Shown piece by piece: positions 21,326-29,586 of a stretch of 64,000 nucleotides of DNA (the stretch's first letter is position 1; every line of letters begins with the position of its first letter). The stretch is from Candidatus Obscuribacterales bacterium. GTDB lineage: Bacteria > Cyanobacteriota > Vampirovibrionia > Obscuribacterales > Obscuribacteraceae. The translations under genes and the position numbers were made by a program. The stretch is from assembly GCA_020634035.1 (NCBI GenBank), contig JACKCM010000006.1:248001-312000 (forward strand). The letters run 5' to 3'. The notes under the pieces were generated by a model. That model was given only the letters and a program-made list of their open reading frames with translations, had not been told where the DNA came from and did no database searches.

Positions 21326-23449
21326 ATGACTTTTAGTAAGAGTTCGCAGAAATTCAAATACCTGAGCGCAAGCCTCTCACTGATTTCGATCATGAATTTC
21401 GGCTTGCTCTGCCCCCAGGCACTGGCCCAGAATCAGAGTAACCCGGGCAAAAACTCGCTTTCTTATGATCCTTCAGATGCTTCAGATGCTTCCGACAGCG
21501 CCGCAGCTTCAGACCAGGACAAAATCGACGAGGCAAAGAAAATCCTTCAGTCAATGCCGGCGGATAAACTGAAGCGGCTTGCCCAGCTTACTCCACAGCT
21601 CAAGACCGGCTCTCCCAGCCAGAAATTACCCACCGTCAGCGGTACCGTCGAAATTAGAAAACCGTTCAAGCTCTTCGCCCAGCAGAGCTTGATCCATCAT
21701 CTCAGCTTTAGAGATACTCCGGTCAGAGAAGTGATAAGCGAAATCGCCCGGCGTGGAAAGCTGAATATCATCATCGACAAGTCGGTGAATGGCAAGGTAA
21801 CCGGAGAACTCAGGGATGTCACCCTGAACGAAGCCATGGACAGCGTGCTGGCTTCTGCCGGTCTCGAGAGCCGAAAGTTGGACGGCAACACCGTTATGGT
21901 AGGCACCATGCAAGCCATGGTCGAGAAAGGTCTGAACCGCCCGGTGGCCAGAGCCTTCAAACTGAGCTACGCCCATCCCTACGATGTAGCCATGATCCTG
22001 CAAGCTTCCGTTTTCAACCGGGGCTATGTGCCGGATTTTAAAACGGTCAAGAAACTGACCTCTAATGAAGCAACCAAAGATGGTGACAGCACTAAACGAA
22101 CGAGAGAATCCGGTGGGGTCGAACACTCCGGAACTGTGAAAGAACAGAATTTAAAAAGCGATGAAGACGTTGACGATCAGGTCTATAACGTCCAGGAAGA
22201 GCAGCAAATCCTCAGAGACCAGCAGCCCAAAGTAGTTCGCGGTACCACAAGACAACAGATTCAAGAAGGGGTCGGCTTTAATAACGCCGCTATAGATCCA
22301 GGCACCCAGCAAGTTCGCCAGCAGCAAGAGATCAACGCCGACTATAACGTCACACCCAATGATGGCGGCACTGTTGTCATTCCTGATGCCAAAGGCAGAC
22401 AGATTTTTGTGGTCGGCACAGAGAAAGATATGCTCATCGCCGAAGAGGCGATAAATATTCTCGACCGACGTCCAAAACAGGTGCATATCCAGGCATCTCT
22501 GGTCGAACTCAACAACCAGGGGATAAGACAGCTCGGTGCCACCCTCAACGTCCAGGGTGAAGGACTGTCGGCTTCGGTTATGGGCAACTCCCAGGCACCG
22601 TTGCTCTCCTTCCTTCCCGGTTTGGGATCGACCACCAACAACGTTGCCAACCCCCAGTTGCCCAGCATTCCTTTTACCGGTAACAACGTGACGCCCACCA
22701 ACGCTGCCGGCGCTTTCACCGGCTTAATAGGCTCGCTTCTGCCCGCTGCCGCCAACTTCAACATTGCCGGTATCACACCGAGCAATAACTCTCTTAGCTC
22801 TATCGACTTTCTCGGTCTGGGAGCCGGCGCCGGCGGTCGCTCTAACATCGCCACCATCCCCACCGCTCTCAATATCAGATTGCAGATGCTTCTGCAGACT
22901 AACAAAGCCAAATTGATAGCAAACCCCTCTCTGGTGGTGGTCGACAATACCGAAGCGCTCATAACCATAGCAAACGAAGTAATTCATAAAGTCACCTCCA
23001 CGGTCAGCCTTGGTGTGGTCACCACCAACGTAGAGCTAGCCAAAGCAGGCATCTTTCTAAACGTCCTGCCCCGGGTCACCGAAGACGGTTTCATCCGTCT
23101 GCGTCTCAGACCCCAGGTATCCACCCCCATAGGCGGTCCCCAGACTTTCGGTCAGGGCAACAACCAGACCACAGTCACCTTGCTGAGCGTTCGTGATGTG
23201 ATCACCCAGGAGGTCCGCATCAAAGACGGTCAGACTCTGGTTATTGGCGGCTTATTTACCGAGATAGAACAAGCCCAGCTCTCCAAAGTACCTTATCTGG
23301 CAGAAGCGCCGGTACTGGGCGCCCTTTTCCGTACAACCTTGAAAGGGCGCAACCGCAGTGAATTGATGCTGATGATCACACCGAAACTGGTGGAAGAAGA
23401 TCCGGAAAGCGCCCGCCTTTCTGACAGCGGACGCTCACCGACACTTTAG
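21326..23449 (+). CDS. Outer-membrane secretin (PilQ/GspD/RcpA type)
   Basis: A 707-residue outer-membrane channel protein for type II secretion, type IV or Tad pili. After a signal peptide (1-35) comes a polar region, then an STN-like domain (about 128-195: L-S-F-R-D-T-P-V-R-E-V-I-S-E-I-A). A secretin N-domain is interrupted by a long polar insert (about 235-345). The beta-barrel domain (about 385-695) ends with the family hallmark V-P-Y-L-A-E-A-P-V-L-G-A-L-F and L-M-L-M-I-T-P-K-L-V. A Gly/Asn/Pro-rich insert occupies roughly 445-505. No ribosome site is evident at the ATG. The partner ATPase and inner-membrane genes are not adjacent. Confidence 0.92.
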   Translation: MTFSKSSQKFKYLSASLSLISIMNFGLLCPQALAQNQSNPGKNSLSYDPSDASDASDSAAASDQDKIDEAKKILQSMPADKLKRLAQLTPQLKTGSPSQKLPTVSGTVEIRKPFKLFAQQSLIHHLSFRDTPVREVISEIARRGKLNIIIDKSVNGKVTGELRDVTLNEAMDSVLASAGLESRKLDGNTVMVGTMQAMVEKGLNRPVARAFKLSYAHPYDVAMILQASVFNRGYVPDFKTVKKLTSNEATKDGDSTKRTRESGGVEHSGTVKEQNLKSDEDVDDQVYNVQEEQQILRDQQPKVVRGTTRQQIQEGVGFNNAAIDPGTQQVRQQQEINADYNVTPNDGGTVVIPDAKGRQIFVVGTEKDMLIAEEAINILDRRPKQVHIQASLVELNNQGIRQLGATLNVQGEGLSASVMGNSQAPLLSFLPGLGSTTNNVANPQLPSIPFTGNNVTPTNAAGAFTGLIGSLLPAAANFNIAGITPSNNSLSSIDFLGLGAGAGGRSNIATIPTALNIRLQMLLQTNKAKLIANPSLVVVDNTEALITIANEVIHKVTSTVSLGVVTTNVELAKAGIFLNVLPRVTEDGFIRLRLRPQVSTPIGGPQTFGQGNNQTTVTLLSVRDVITQEVRIKDGQTLVIGGLFTEIEQAQLSKVPYLAEAPVLGALFRTTLKGRNRSELMLMITPKLVEEDPESARLSDSGRSPTL

Positions 23450-23464
23450 AAATCTCGCTATTAG

Positions 23465-25354
23465 CTACTCTACGGTAACCGACTTAGCCAGGTTGCGGGG
23501 CTGATCCACATCCTTACCGAGGAAGTCGGCCACATAATAGGACATGAGCTGCATCGGAACACAAGCCGGGATAGGCGAGAAGAACTCGTCTACAGGCGGA
23601 ATTCTGAAGATATGCTCGAAGGTCTTGGGCGCTTTCTCGTCTCCGTCGACTGCCACCGCCACCATTCTTGCCTGTCTGGCTCTAGATTCCTGGGCGTTGG
23701 AGAGGGTCTTTTCGTAGACTTTGCCCGGCACAAGCACGGTTATGACCGGCACGGTCGAATCGAGAACGGCTATTGGACCATGCTTCAACTCACCGGCAGC
23801 ATAGCCGGAAGCGTGAATGTAACTGAGTTCTTTGAGCTTGAGGGCACCTTCAAGTGCGGTCGGGAAATTGAAGCCGCGACCGATGAAGACCACATCGTTG
23901 GCATCGGCTAGTTTAAGCGATTCCTGACGATAATCTTCGGCCCGTCCTAAAATTTGCTCTATCAAAGCGGGCATTTGCAAAAGTCCGCCTTTGAGCTCTT
24001 TGAGTTTGGCTTTGCTAACCGCACCGCGCTGTTCGGCAAGATAGATGCCGAGCAGATAGAAGCAGGCAAGCTGAGCGACATAGGTCTTGGTGGCGGCAAC
24101 CGATACTTCGATACCGCATTCGGTTACGATCAAGTTTTCGGTGATCTGGGCAAGATGCGAGTCGGGTCGGTTGGTGATACCGAGAGTATACGAACCTTTC
24201 TTCTTCGCTTCTTTTATAGCGGCCAGGGTATCGGCGGTTTCGCCGGACTGGGAGACAGCCACAGTAAGGGTACGCTCATTGACCAGCAGTTTTCGTCCCC
24301 GGATTTCGGAGGCGATTTCGACATCCACCGGCAAAGAGCAGAGCTCTTCGATGATGCATTTGCCTATAAGAGCAGCATGATAAGCAGTTCCACAGGCTAC
24401 GATATGAATTCGCTCGATGCCTTTGATCTCGTTTTCAGTCAATCTGACACCGTAGAGACCCATTTTATCATTGGCACCATTTCCGGTCGGTTTGAAATGC
24501 TCGACATTGAAATTAATAGGATCTTCAGCACCGGTCATATATTTGCTGAGGGTTTGGCGGAGCACCAGGGGCTGCTCGTGAATCTCTTTTAGAAGAAAAT
24601 GCTTGAAGCCGGACTTGTCGATTTTGTAAGGATCGCTCTCTAAAGAGACCGGCTCCCGGGTCGATTCTTTGCCGGCAAAATCGAAGAGACGCACTGAATG
24701 AGCGGTGATCTCGGCAATTTCACTCTGTTCCAGACGGATGATTTTGTTGGTGTATTGACGCACGGCGGTGCTGTCGGAGGCCAGAAAACTTTCGTTCTCA
24801 CCCATGCCTACTGTAAGCGAATAATGATGATTGACGGCGTAAATACGATCCGGCTGGTTCTGGCTGACGATACCCAGCGCGTAAGCGCCTTTGATCTGCT
24901 TCACCACCTGCAGTATCGCACCGAGCAGGTCGGCGCCTTTATCCATCTCTCTAGACAAAAGATGTGCCACCACTTCGGTATCGGTGTCGGAGACAAAGAC
25001 ATAGCCTCTATCTGTCAGCTCCTGACGGAGATCGGCATAGTTTTCGATGATACCGTTGTGCACTATGGCAAGCGTGCCGTTGGCGGAAATATGCGGATGG
25101 GCATTCAAGTCATTGGGGGTGCCGTGGGTAGCCCAGCGGGTGTGGCCGATGCCCACAGTTGCCTGGGGACGCTGGCTCTGCAAGAGCGTCTCGAGATTGG
25201 AGAGCTTGCCGGCGGCTTTGATTACATTGAGCCTGCCTGCTTCGATAACGGCGACTCCAGCCGAATCATAACCACGATATTCCAGCACTCTCAGTTTGGA
25301 GAGGAGCACCGGTGCAGCTTGATTGCTGCCTAGATAACCAACGATTCCACACAT
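23465..25354 (-). CDS. glmS: Glutamine-fructose-6-phosphate aminotransferase
   Basis: A 629-residue enzyme that makes glucosamine-6-phosphate from fructose-6-phosphate and glutamine, feeding peptidoglycan and LPS. The N-terminal Ntn glutaminase begins M-C-G-I-V-G-Y-L-G, with C2 as nucleophile. Two SIS domains follow, with A-C-G-T-A-Y-H-A, S-Q-S-G-E-T-A-D-T and a final L-A-K-S-V-T-V-E. GGAGG lies 11 nt before the ATG. It starts 15 bp after frr, so there is no room for a glmS ribozyme; expression is tied to the pyrH-frr transcript. Convergent with the secretin gene. Confidence 0.97.
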   Translation of the reverse strand: MCGIVGYLGSNQAAPVLLSKLRVLEYRGYDSAGVAVIEAGRLNVIKAAGKLSNLETLLQSQRPQATVGIGHTRWATHGTPNDLNAHPHISANGTLAIVHNGIIENYADLRQELTDRGYVFVSDTDTEVVAHLLSREMDKGADLLGAILQVVKQIKGAYALGIVSQNQPDRIYAVNHHYSLTVGMGENESFLASDSTAVRQYTNKIIRLEQSEIAEITAHSVRLFDFAGKESTREPVSLESDPYKIDKSGFKHFLLKEIHEQPLVLRQTLSKYMTGAEDPINFNVEHFKPTGNGANDKMGLYGVRLTENEIKGIERIHIVACGTAYHAALIGKCIIEELCSLPVDVEIASEIRGRKLLVNERTLTVAVSQSGETADTLAAIKEAKKKGSYTLGITNRPDSHLAQITENLIVTECGIEVSVAATKTYVAQLACFYLLGIYLAEQRGAVSKAKLKELKGGLLQMPALIEQILGRAEDYRQESLKLADANDVVFIGRGFNFPTALEGALKLKELSYIHASGYAAGELKHGPIAVLDSTVPVITVLVPGKVYEKTLSNAQESRARQARMVAVAVDGDEKAPKTFEHIFRIPPVDEFFSPIPACVPMQLMSYYVADFLGKDVDQPRNLAKSVTVE

Positions 25355-25369
25355 AAAAGCCGTGGCCTC

Positions 25370-25942
25370 CTAAATTTCCATAATCTCTTTGTCTTTGTCG
25401 GTAACCGAGGTGTCAATCTCTTTGACATACTTGTCGGTCATCTTCTGAAGGTCGTCGTTTCTACGTTTGAGCTCGTCTTCCGATACACCTTGATCTTTGA
25501 ATTTTTTCAGTTCTTGATCGCAATCACGACGAATATTTCTGACAGCAACTTTGGCTTCTTCACCGATCTTCTTGACCTGCTTGCAGAGCTCTTTGCGCCG
25601 GTCTTCGGTCAAAGCCGGAATATTGATCCGCACCACGCTGCCATCGTTAGTAGGGGTCAGTCCGAGCTGAGCTTTATGAATGCCCTGTTCGATATCTTTG
25701 ACGGCGCCTTTGTCATAAGGCTGCACCAGCAAAGAACGTCCATCCGGAGAGCTGATGTTTGCCAGACTCTTGAGCGGAGTCGGGGTTCCGTAATAATCCA
25801 CTTCGACCCTATCTAAAATGGCAGGATTGGCTCGGCCGGTTCTAACGGTCTGGAATTCCTTCTGGAGATTATCCAGGGCTTTCTGCATGCGCTCTTCACC
25901 GGAAGAGAGAACTTCTCCCGTGCTGCTCATGGTACTGCTCAT
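25370..25942 (-). CDS. frr: Ribosome recycling factor
   Basis: A 190-residue factor that splits post-termination ribosomes together with EF-G. Landmarks: L-Q-K-E-F-Q-T-V-R-T-G-R-A-N-P, V-D-Y-Y-G-T-P-T-P-L and K-x-I-G-E-E-A-K-V-A-V-R-N-I-R-R-D. I choose the ATG at 25942: it overlaps the pyrH stop as TGATG and sits 6 nt after GGAGG. A GTG three bases earlier is too close to that site. The extra ~10 N-terminal residues are Ser/Thr-rich. Confidence 0.96.
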   Translation of the reverse strand: MSSTMSSTGEVLSSGEERMQKALDNLQKEFQTVRTGRANPAILDRVEVDYYGTPTPLKSLANISSPDGRSLLVQPYDKGAVKDIEQGIHKAQLGLTPTNDGSVVRINIPALTEDRRKELCKQVKKIGEEAKVAVRNIRRDCDQELKKFKDQGVSEDELKRRNDDLQKMTDKYVKEIDTSVTDKDKEIMEI

Positions 25943-26676
25943 CACTTTCCTCCCAATCGGGAACCTACTAAGGTTCCTATCTTTTCTCCGAGTACTATAC
26001 GTCTGATGCTTCCTGGTTTGGCGAAATCAAAGATTACCAGGGGAATGCTGTTCTCCTGGCAAAGCGAGACCGCAGCCCGATCCATAACCTTCAAATCTTG
26101 CTTGATCAGATCGTCAAAACTGATCCGCCCGATTTTCTTGGCGTCTTTATTTTTTCTGGGATCATCGCTGTAGACTCCGTCCACATTGTTCTTGGCCATC
26201 AAAATGACTTCGGCCTTTATTTCTGCTGCTCTCAGTGCAGCAGCGGTATCGGTGGTGACATGCGGGTTACCGGTTCCACCGCCAAAGATGACCACCCGTC
26301 CTTTTTCCAGGTGACGAATCGCTCTCAGGCGGATAAAGGGCTCTGCCACTTCGGGCATGGCGATGGCGGTCATCACCCGGGTTTGTATACCGCGCGAGGT
26401 GAGGACCCCCTGAAGAATAAGGCTGTTCATAATAGTGGCGAGCATGCCCACATAGTCGGCGGCTGCTTTGTCCATACCCATACTGGGTCCGGCTACGCCC
26501 CTGAAGATGTTGCCGCCGCCCACTACTATGGCTATCTGGATACCCAGACTGGCGGCATCTTCAATCTCTTTGGCTATTTCCTGGATAACGTCATTGTCGA
26601 TACCGAATCCGCGGTCGCCCTGGAGGGCTTCTCCGCTCAGTTTAATAAGGATTCGTCTATATTGAGATTCCGGCAT
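25942..26676 (-). CDS. pyrH: UMP kinase
   Basis: A 244-residue amino-acid-kinase-family enzyme that phosphorylates UMP to UDP. R-I-L-I-K-L-S-G-E-A-L at the N-terminus, I-V-V-G-G-G-N-I-F-R-G and G-T-G-N-P-x-x-T-T-D-T-A-A are the family marks. The ATG at 26676 gives the usual length. A TTG at 26703 preceded by AAAAGG would add nine residues and cannot be excluded. It overlaps frr at its stop codon, the classic pyrH-frr arrangement. Confidence 0.96.
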   Translation of the reverse strand: MPESQYRRILIKLSGEALQGDRGFGIDNDVIQEIAKEIEDAASLGIQIAIVVGGGNIFRGVAGPSMGMDKAAADYVGMLATIMNSLILQGVLTSRGIQTRVMTAIAMPEVAEPFIRLRAIRHLEKGRVVIFGGGTGNPHVTTDTAAALRAAEIKAEVILMAKNNVDGVYSDDPRKNKDAKKIGRISFDDLIKQDLKVMDRAAVSLCQENSIPLVIFDFAKPGSIRRIVLGEKIGTLVGSRLGGK

Positions 26677-26860
26677 TTGTCTTAGCTCTGCTACTAAATT
26701 CAAGACCTTTTGAAGGGATCATACAACCTCGCTCAAACCGCTTCCAGAGCCCTCTTCTCATGCAAGCAAATTGTTACCTTACAACCACCGAAGATGCCAA
26801 CCCTGGTGGCATTCAGCTTAATTATCGCATTGTCAAGAAACAGCCCTGTATGCTCCATGT

Positions 26861-26902
26861 TAAAAAACAGAAACGGCCGGCATAGCCAATGGCTGCCGAC
26901 CG
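26861..26902 (-). terminator. Rho-independent terminator after tsf
   Basis: On the minus strand a GC-rich hairpin (26874-26902; stem pairs CGG-C-CGGC...GCCG-A-CCG plus AGCC/GGCT) is followed by TTTCTGTTTTTTA. It lies 24 bp past the tsf stop and separates rpsB-tsf from pyrH-frr-glmS. Confidence 0.7.
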
Positions 26903-26926
26903 CATCTAGATTGGATATACGCTCTC

Positions 26927-27808
26927 TTACTGGCTGTCGCCGAGAATGAAGAGGGCGAAACGCTTGGGTTTGATCTGAGCGCCCAGGTCCTTAGAAGTGT
27001 TAGCCAGAAGCTGACCGACAGTGACGCTGCCGTCTTTGACGAAAGGCTGCTCGGAGAGACATCTCTCGGCGAGGATTTTGTCTACCCGACCGGCGATGAT
27101 TTTCTCACGGATTTCCGGCGGCTTCTTCTCGAGGTCGGCTTTACCCGATTCGATACGACGCTCTTCTTCGATGATCTCTTTAGGAACATCTTCTTTGTTC
27201 AGATACTCGGGCTTGGTCGAGACGATATGCATGGCAAGCTCTCTGGCAAGCTCTCCGGCTTTCTCGCTGTCGACTGCTTTGTCAGCGGCCAGTTCCACAA
27301 GGGCGCCCATTTTGCCGCCGAGTTTGTGGATATAGAGACCGACAACACCTTCGCCTTCTACTGCGAAATAGGTGACTCGGGTAAGCTGAATGTTCTCACC
27401 GGTCTTAGCCACAGCTTCGGTGATGAAATCGGCTACGGTTTTGTCTCCGCATTTAGCAGCGGTCAACTCTTCGACACTCTTGCTTTTGTTCTCGAGAGCA
27501 ACGTCGACAAGCTTCTGGCAGGTTTCGACGAATTGTTCGTTACGGGCAACGAAATCGGTTTCACAATTTACTTCGACGATAACAGCATGTTTGCCGCAAT
27601 CCGAAACCTTACCGACGACAAGACCTTCGGAGGTTGCGCGGGCAGCTTTCTTGCTGGCGGTGGCTACACCTTTGGTTCTGAGCCACTCAATCGCTTTGTC
27701 GAAGTCGCCGCTCGATTCAACGAGGGCTTTCTTGCAGTCCATCATTGCCGCTCCGGACTTCTCTCTCAGTTCCTTCACCATGGAAGCGGAAATCTCTACC
27801 ATTACCAT
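26927..27808 (-). CDS. tsf: Elongation factor Ts
   Basis: A 293-residue guanine-nucleotide exchange factor for EF-Tu. The N-terminal UBA-like domain has V-K-E-L-R-E-K-S-G-A-A-M-M-D-C-K-K-A-L, and the core has N-C-E-T-D-F-V-A-R-N with the conserved T-D-F. GGAG lies a few nt upstream of M1; the ATG two codons later is equally possible. It follows rpsB by 67 bp as in most bacteria. Length is within the long-form range. Confidence 0.97.
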   Translation of the reverse strand: MVMVEISASMVKELREKSGAAMMDCKKALVESSGDFDKAIEWLRTKGVATASKKAARATSEGLVVGKVSDCGKHAVIVEVNCETDFVARNEQFVETCQKLVDVALENKSKSVEELTAAKCGDKTVADFITEAVAKTGENIQLTRVTYFAVEGEGVVGLYIHKLGGKMGALVELAADKAVDSEKAGELARELAMHIVSTKPEYLNKEDVPKEIIEEERRIESGKADLEKKPPEIREKIIAGRVDKILAERCLSEQPFVKDGSVTVGQLLANTSKDLGAQIKPKRFALFILGDSQ

Positions 27809-27875
27809 TGTTCTCCAATCCTTATGTTAGGTTCGACAAGTTATGTTCGACTATCTCTATCGCTCGGGCAGCTGA

Positions 27876-28712
27876 TTATGCGCCTTCGCTGTCCGACCCA
27901 GAACCGGCATCACCGGAATCTTTCGATTCGCCGGCGCCAACCAGACTGGGCTCGAGTTCTTTCTGACCGGCCTCTAGAGGCGCTTCAGCAGGTTTCTGAG
28001 CTTTCTGAACAACCACATCCGGCTGTCCCGATCCCTGTCTTCCTTCCAGAATGGCGTCAGCCAGCTTACTGGTGATCAGACGGATAGAACGAATCGAATC
28101 ATCATTGCCAGGGATAACAAAAGAGATATTGTCCGGATCGCAGTTGGTGTCGACGATGGCTACGGTATTGATACCGGATTTGTTAGCCTCGTTCACCGCA
28201 ATAAACTCGCGTTTTTGATCGATGATGAAGAGCACATCAGGACGACCTTTCATGGTCTTGATGCCGCCCAGCGACTTATCGAGTTTGCTGAATTCACGGT
28301 TGAGCATAGCCTGCTCTTTTTTACCGCGACGGAAAAGATCTCCGTTCTCTCTCATCTCTTCCAGCTCTTTGAGCCGGTTGATTCTCAATCTAATAGTCTC
28401 GAAGTTGGTGAGCATTCCACCGAGCCATCTACGATTGACAAAGTGGGACCCACAGCGTTTTGCTTCTTCTTCGACGATATCGGCGGCTTGCTTCTTGGTG
28501 CCTACGAAGACTACATTCTTCTTCTCGGCAGCTGCCTTACGAAGGAAGTCACATGCCTGGTCCAGAGCGCGACTGGTCTGCTCCAAATCTATTATGTAGA
28601 TGCCGTTCCTCTCTCCGTAAATGTACTGACGCATTTTCGGATTCCAACGGCGTGTCTGGTGACCGAAGTGCACACCAGCTTCTAACAGTTGTCTCATCGA
28701 TGCTACTGGCAA
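27876..28712 (-). CDS. rpsB: 30S ribosomal protein S2
   Basis: A 278-residue ribosomal protein with a ~50-residue C-terminal extension rich in Glu, Gly, Ser and Asp. I place the start at the TTG at 28712, which gives M-P-V-A-S-M-R-Q-L-L-E-A-G-V-H-F-G-H. That aligns with the usual S2 N-terminus and sits 12 nt after GAGGAG. The upstream ATG at 28742 would put the ribosome site inside the gene. N-R-R-W-L-G-G-M-L-T-N and F-I-I-D-x-x-R-E-x-x-A-V-x-E-A confirm the family. The leader carries two inverted repeats. Confidence 0.96.
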   Translation of the reverse strand: MPVASMRQLLEAGVHFGHQTRRWNPKMRQYIYGERNGIYIIDLEQTSRALDQACDFLRKAAAEKKNVVFVGTKKQAADIVEEEAKRCGSHFVNRRWLGGMLTNFETIRLRINRLKELEEMRENGDLFRRGKKEQAMLNREFSKLDKSLGGIKTMKGRPDVLFIIDQKREFIAVNEANKSGINTVAIVDTNCDPDNISFVIPGNDDSIRSIRLITSKLADAILEGRQGSGQPDVVVQKAQKPAEAPLEAGQKELEPSLVGAGESKDSGDAGSGSDSEGA

Positions 28713-28777
28713 GGTACTAGTACTCTCCTCTCTACAGAACATTTCTATAAATCTCTTTCATATACACTGCTGGAAGA

Positions 28778-28827
28778 GCGCTAACGGTTAGCGCCCACGC
28801 AAGTGCACAAAAGTATCACTACTTGCG
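28778..28827 (-). promoter_or_regulatory. Two inverted repeats in the rpsB leader
   Basis: GCGCTAAC-G-GTTAGCGC (28778-28794) is a perfect 8-bp palindrome, and CGCAAGT (28798-28804) pairs with ACTTGCG (28821-28827). Both lie 66-115 nt upstream of the rpsB TTG. In the transcript they would form two hairpins. Control of rpsB by S2 through its leader is known in other bacteria, so an autoregulatory site is plausible; a DNA operator is the alternative. Confidence 0.4.
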
Positions 28828-28982
28828 GTATATACGGAAGGCCCTATTAAGCGAATGCTTAAAGATCCATCACAGAGCCGTCCGAAGACCCGAATCACTG
28901 ACTGGTTTTTGCTTCCCAGACACAGGCATGAATTCGGAAGAATCCGGCTATTTTACCACAACCCGCGCCGGTAGCCTATTTC

Positions 28983-29012
28983 TAGACAATCCACCCCAAA
29001 AATCGTTATAAT
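28983..29012 (+). promoter_or_regulatory. Sigma70-type promoter for the HNH gene-priA
   Basis: TAGACA (28983-28988), an 18-bp spacer and a perfect TATAAT (29007-29012). The start of transcription would be near 29019, giving a leader of about 30 nt before the TTG at 29049. Confidence 0.65.
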
Positions 29013-29048
29013 AAAACAACGTGAATCGTCGCTAATCAAGGTAAACAG

Positions 29049-29555
29049 TTGTCTAAAGTATTGGTTCTTAATGCTTCCTATGAGCCGCTGAATATCTGCA
29101 CCTGGCGGCGAGCAATCGTTCTTCTGCTTAAGGGAAAAGCCGAGCAGGTAGAACACAACAATAACGGCCGGTTGATATACGCAGATACTCCCCTGCCGAC
29201 CGTAATTCGTCTCAGGCACTATGTGAAGATCCCCTATAAAGAGATCAGCCTGTCAAGAAGAAACATCCTTCACCGGGACAGCTACACCTGTCAGTACTGT
29301 GGTGTAAGGCGTCATGACCTGACCATAGATCACATCATCCCTCGCTCCAGAGGTGGTGGTGATACCTGGGATAATGTCACTGCCGCCTGCCTCAAATGCA
29401 ACGTCAAGAAAGGCAACCGCACTCCTAAAGAAGCCGGCATGCTTCTGCGCAGCCAACCAAGAAGACCCTTCTCTCACGTGCTGTTCGAGATTTCGAAACA
29501 CTCGAGCAGCAATGGTGATTCGGTCTGGCAAAAATATGTAATCGGATTCTCATAG
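29049..29555 (+). CDS. HNH endonuclease-family protein
   Basis: A 168-residue protein beginning with TTG (M-S-K-V-L-V-L-N-A-S-Y-E-P-L), an N-terminus I associate with the cyanobacterial/actinobacterial HNH family. The nuclease core has C-Q-Y-C-G, then L-T-I-D-H-I-I-P-R-S-R-G-G with the H of the HNH triad, W-D-N-V and C-L-K-C-N, so two CxxC pairs hold a structural zinc. It is cytoplasmic and solitary, with no partner immunity or restriction genes, and likely has a housekeeping role. priA follows 31 bp downstream. Confidence 0.88.
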   Translation: MSKVLVLNASYEPLNICTWRRAIVLLLKGKAEQVEHNNNGRLIYADTPLPTVIRLRHYVKIPYKEISLSRRNILHRDSYTCQYCGVRRHDLTIDHIIPRSRGGGDTWDNVTAACLKCNVKKGNRTPKEAGMLLRSQPRRPFSHVLFEISKHSSSNGDSVWQKYVIGFS

Positions 29556-29586
29556 AAATCCGGGCGGCTTTTACTATATTTGTTTT

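Noticed and set aside
25355..25369. glmS ribozyme
   Set aside because: The gap between frr and glmS is only 15 bp.
26710..26949. 79-codon ORF between tsf and pyrH
   Set aside because: It has no ribosome site or recognisable motif and crosses the tsf terminator.
27227..28075. 282-codon plus-strand ORF opposite tsf and rpsB
   Set aside because: It lies against two clear housekeeping genes and has no motif or ribosome site.
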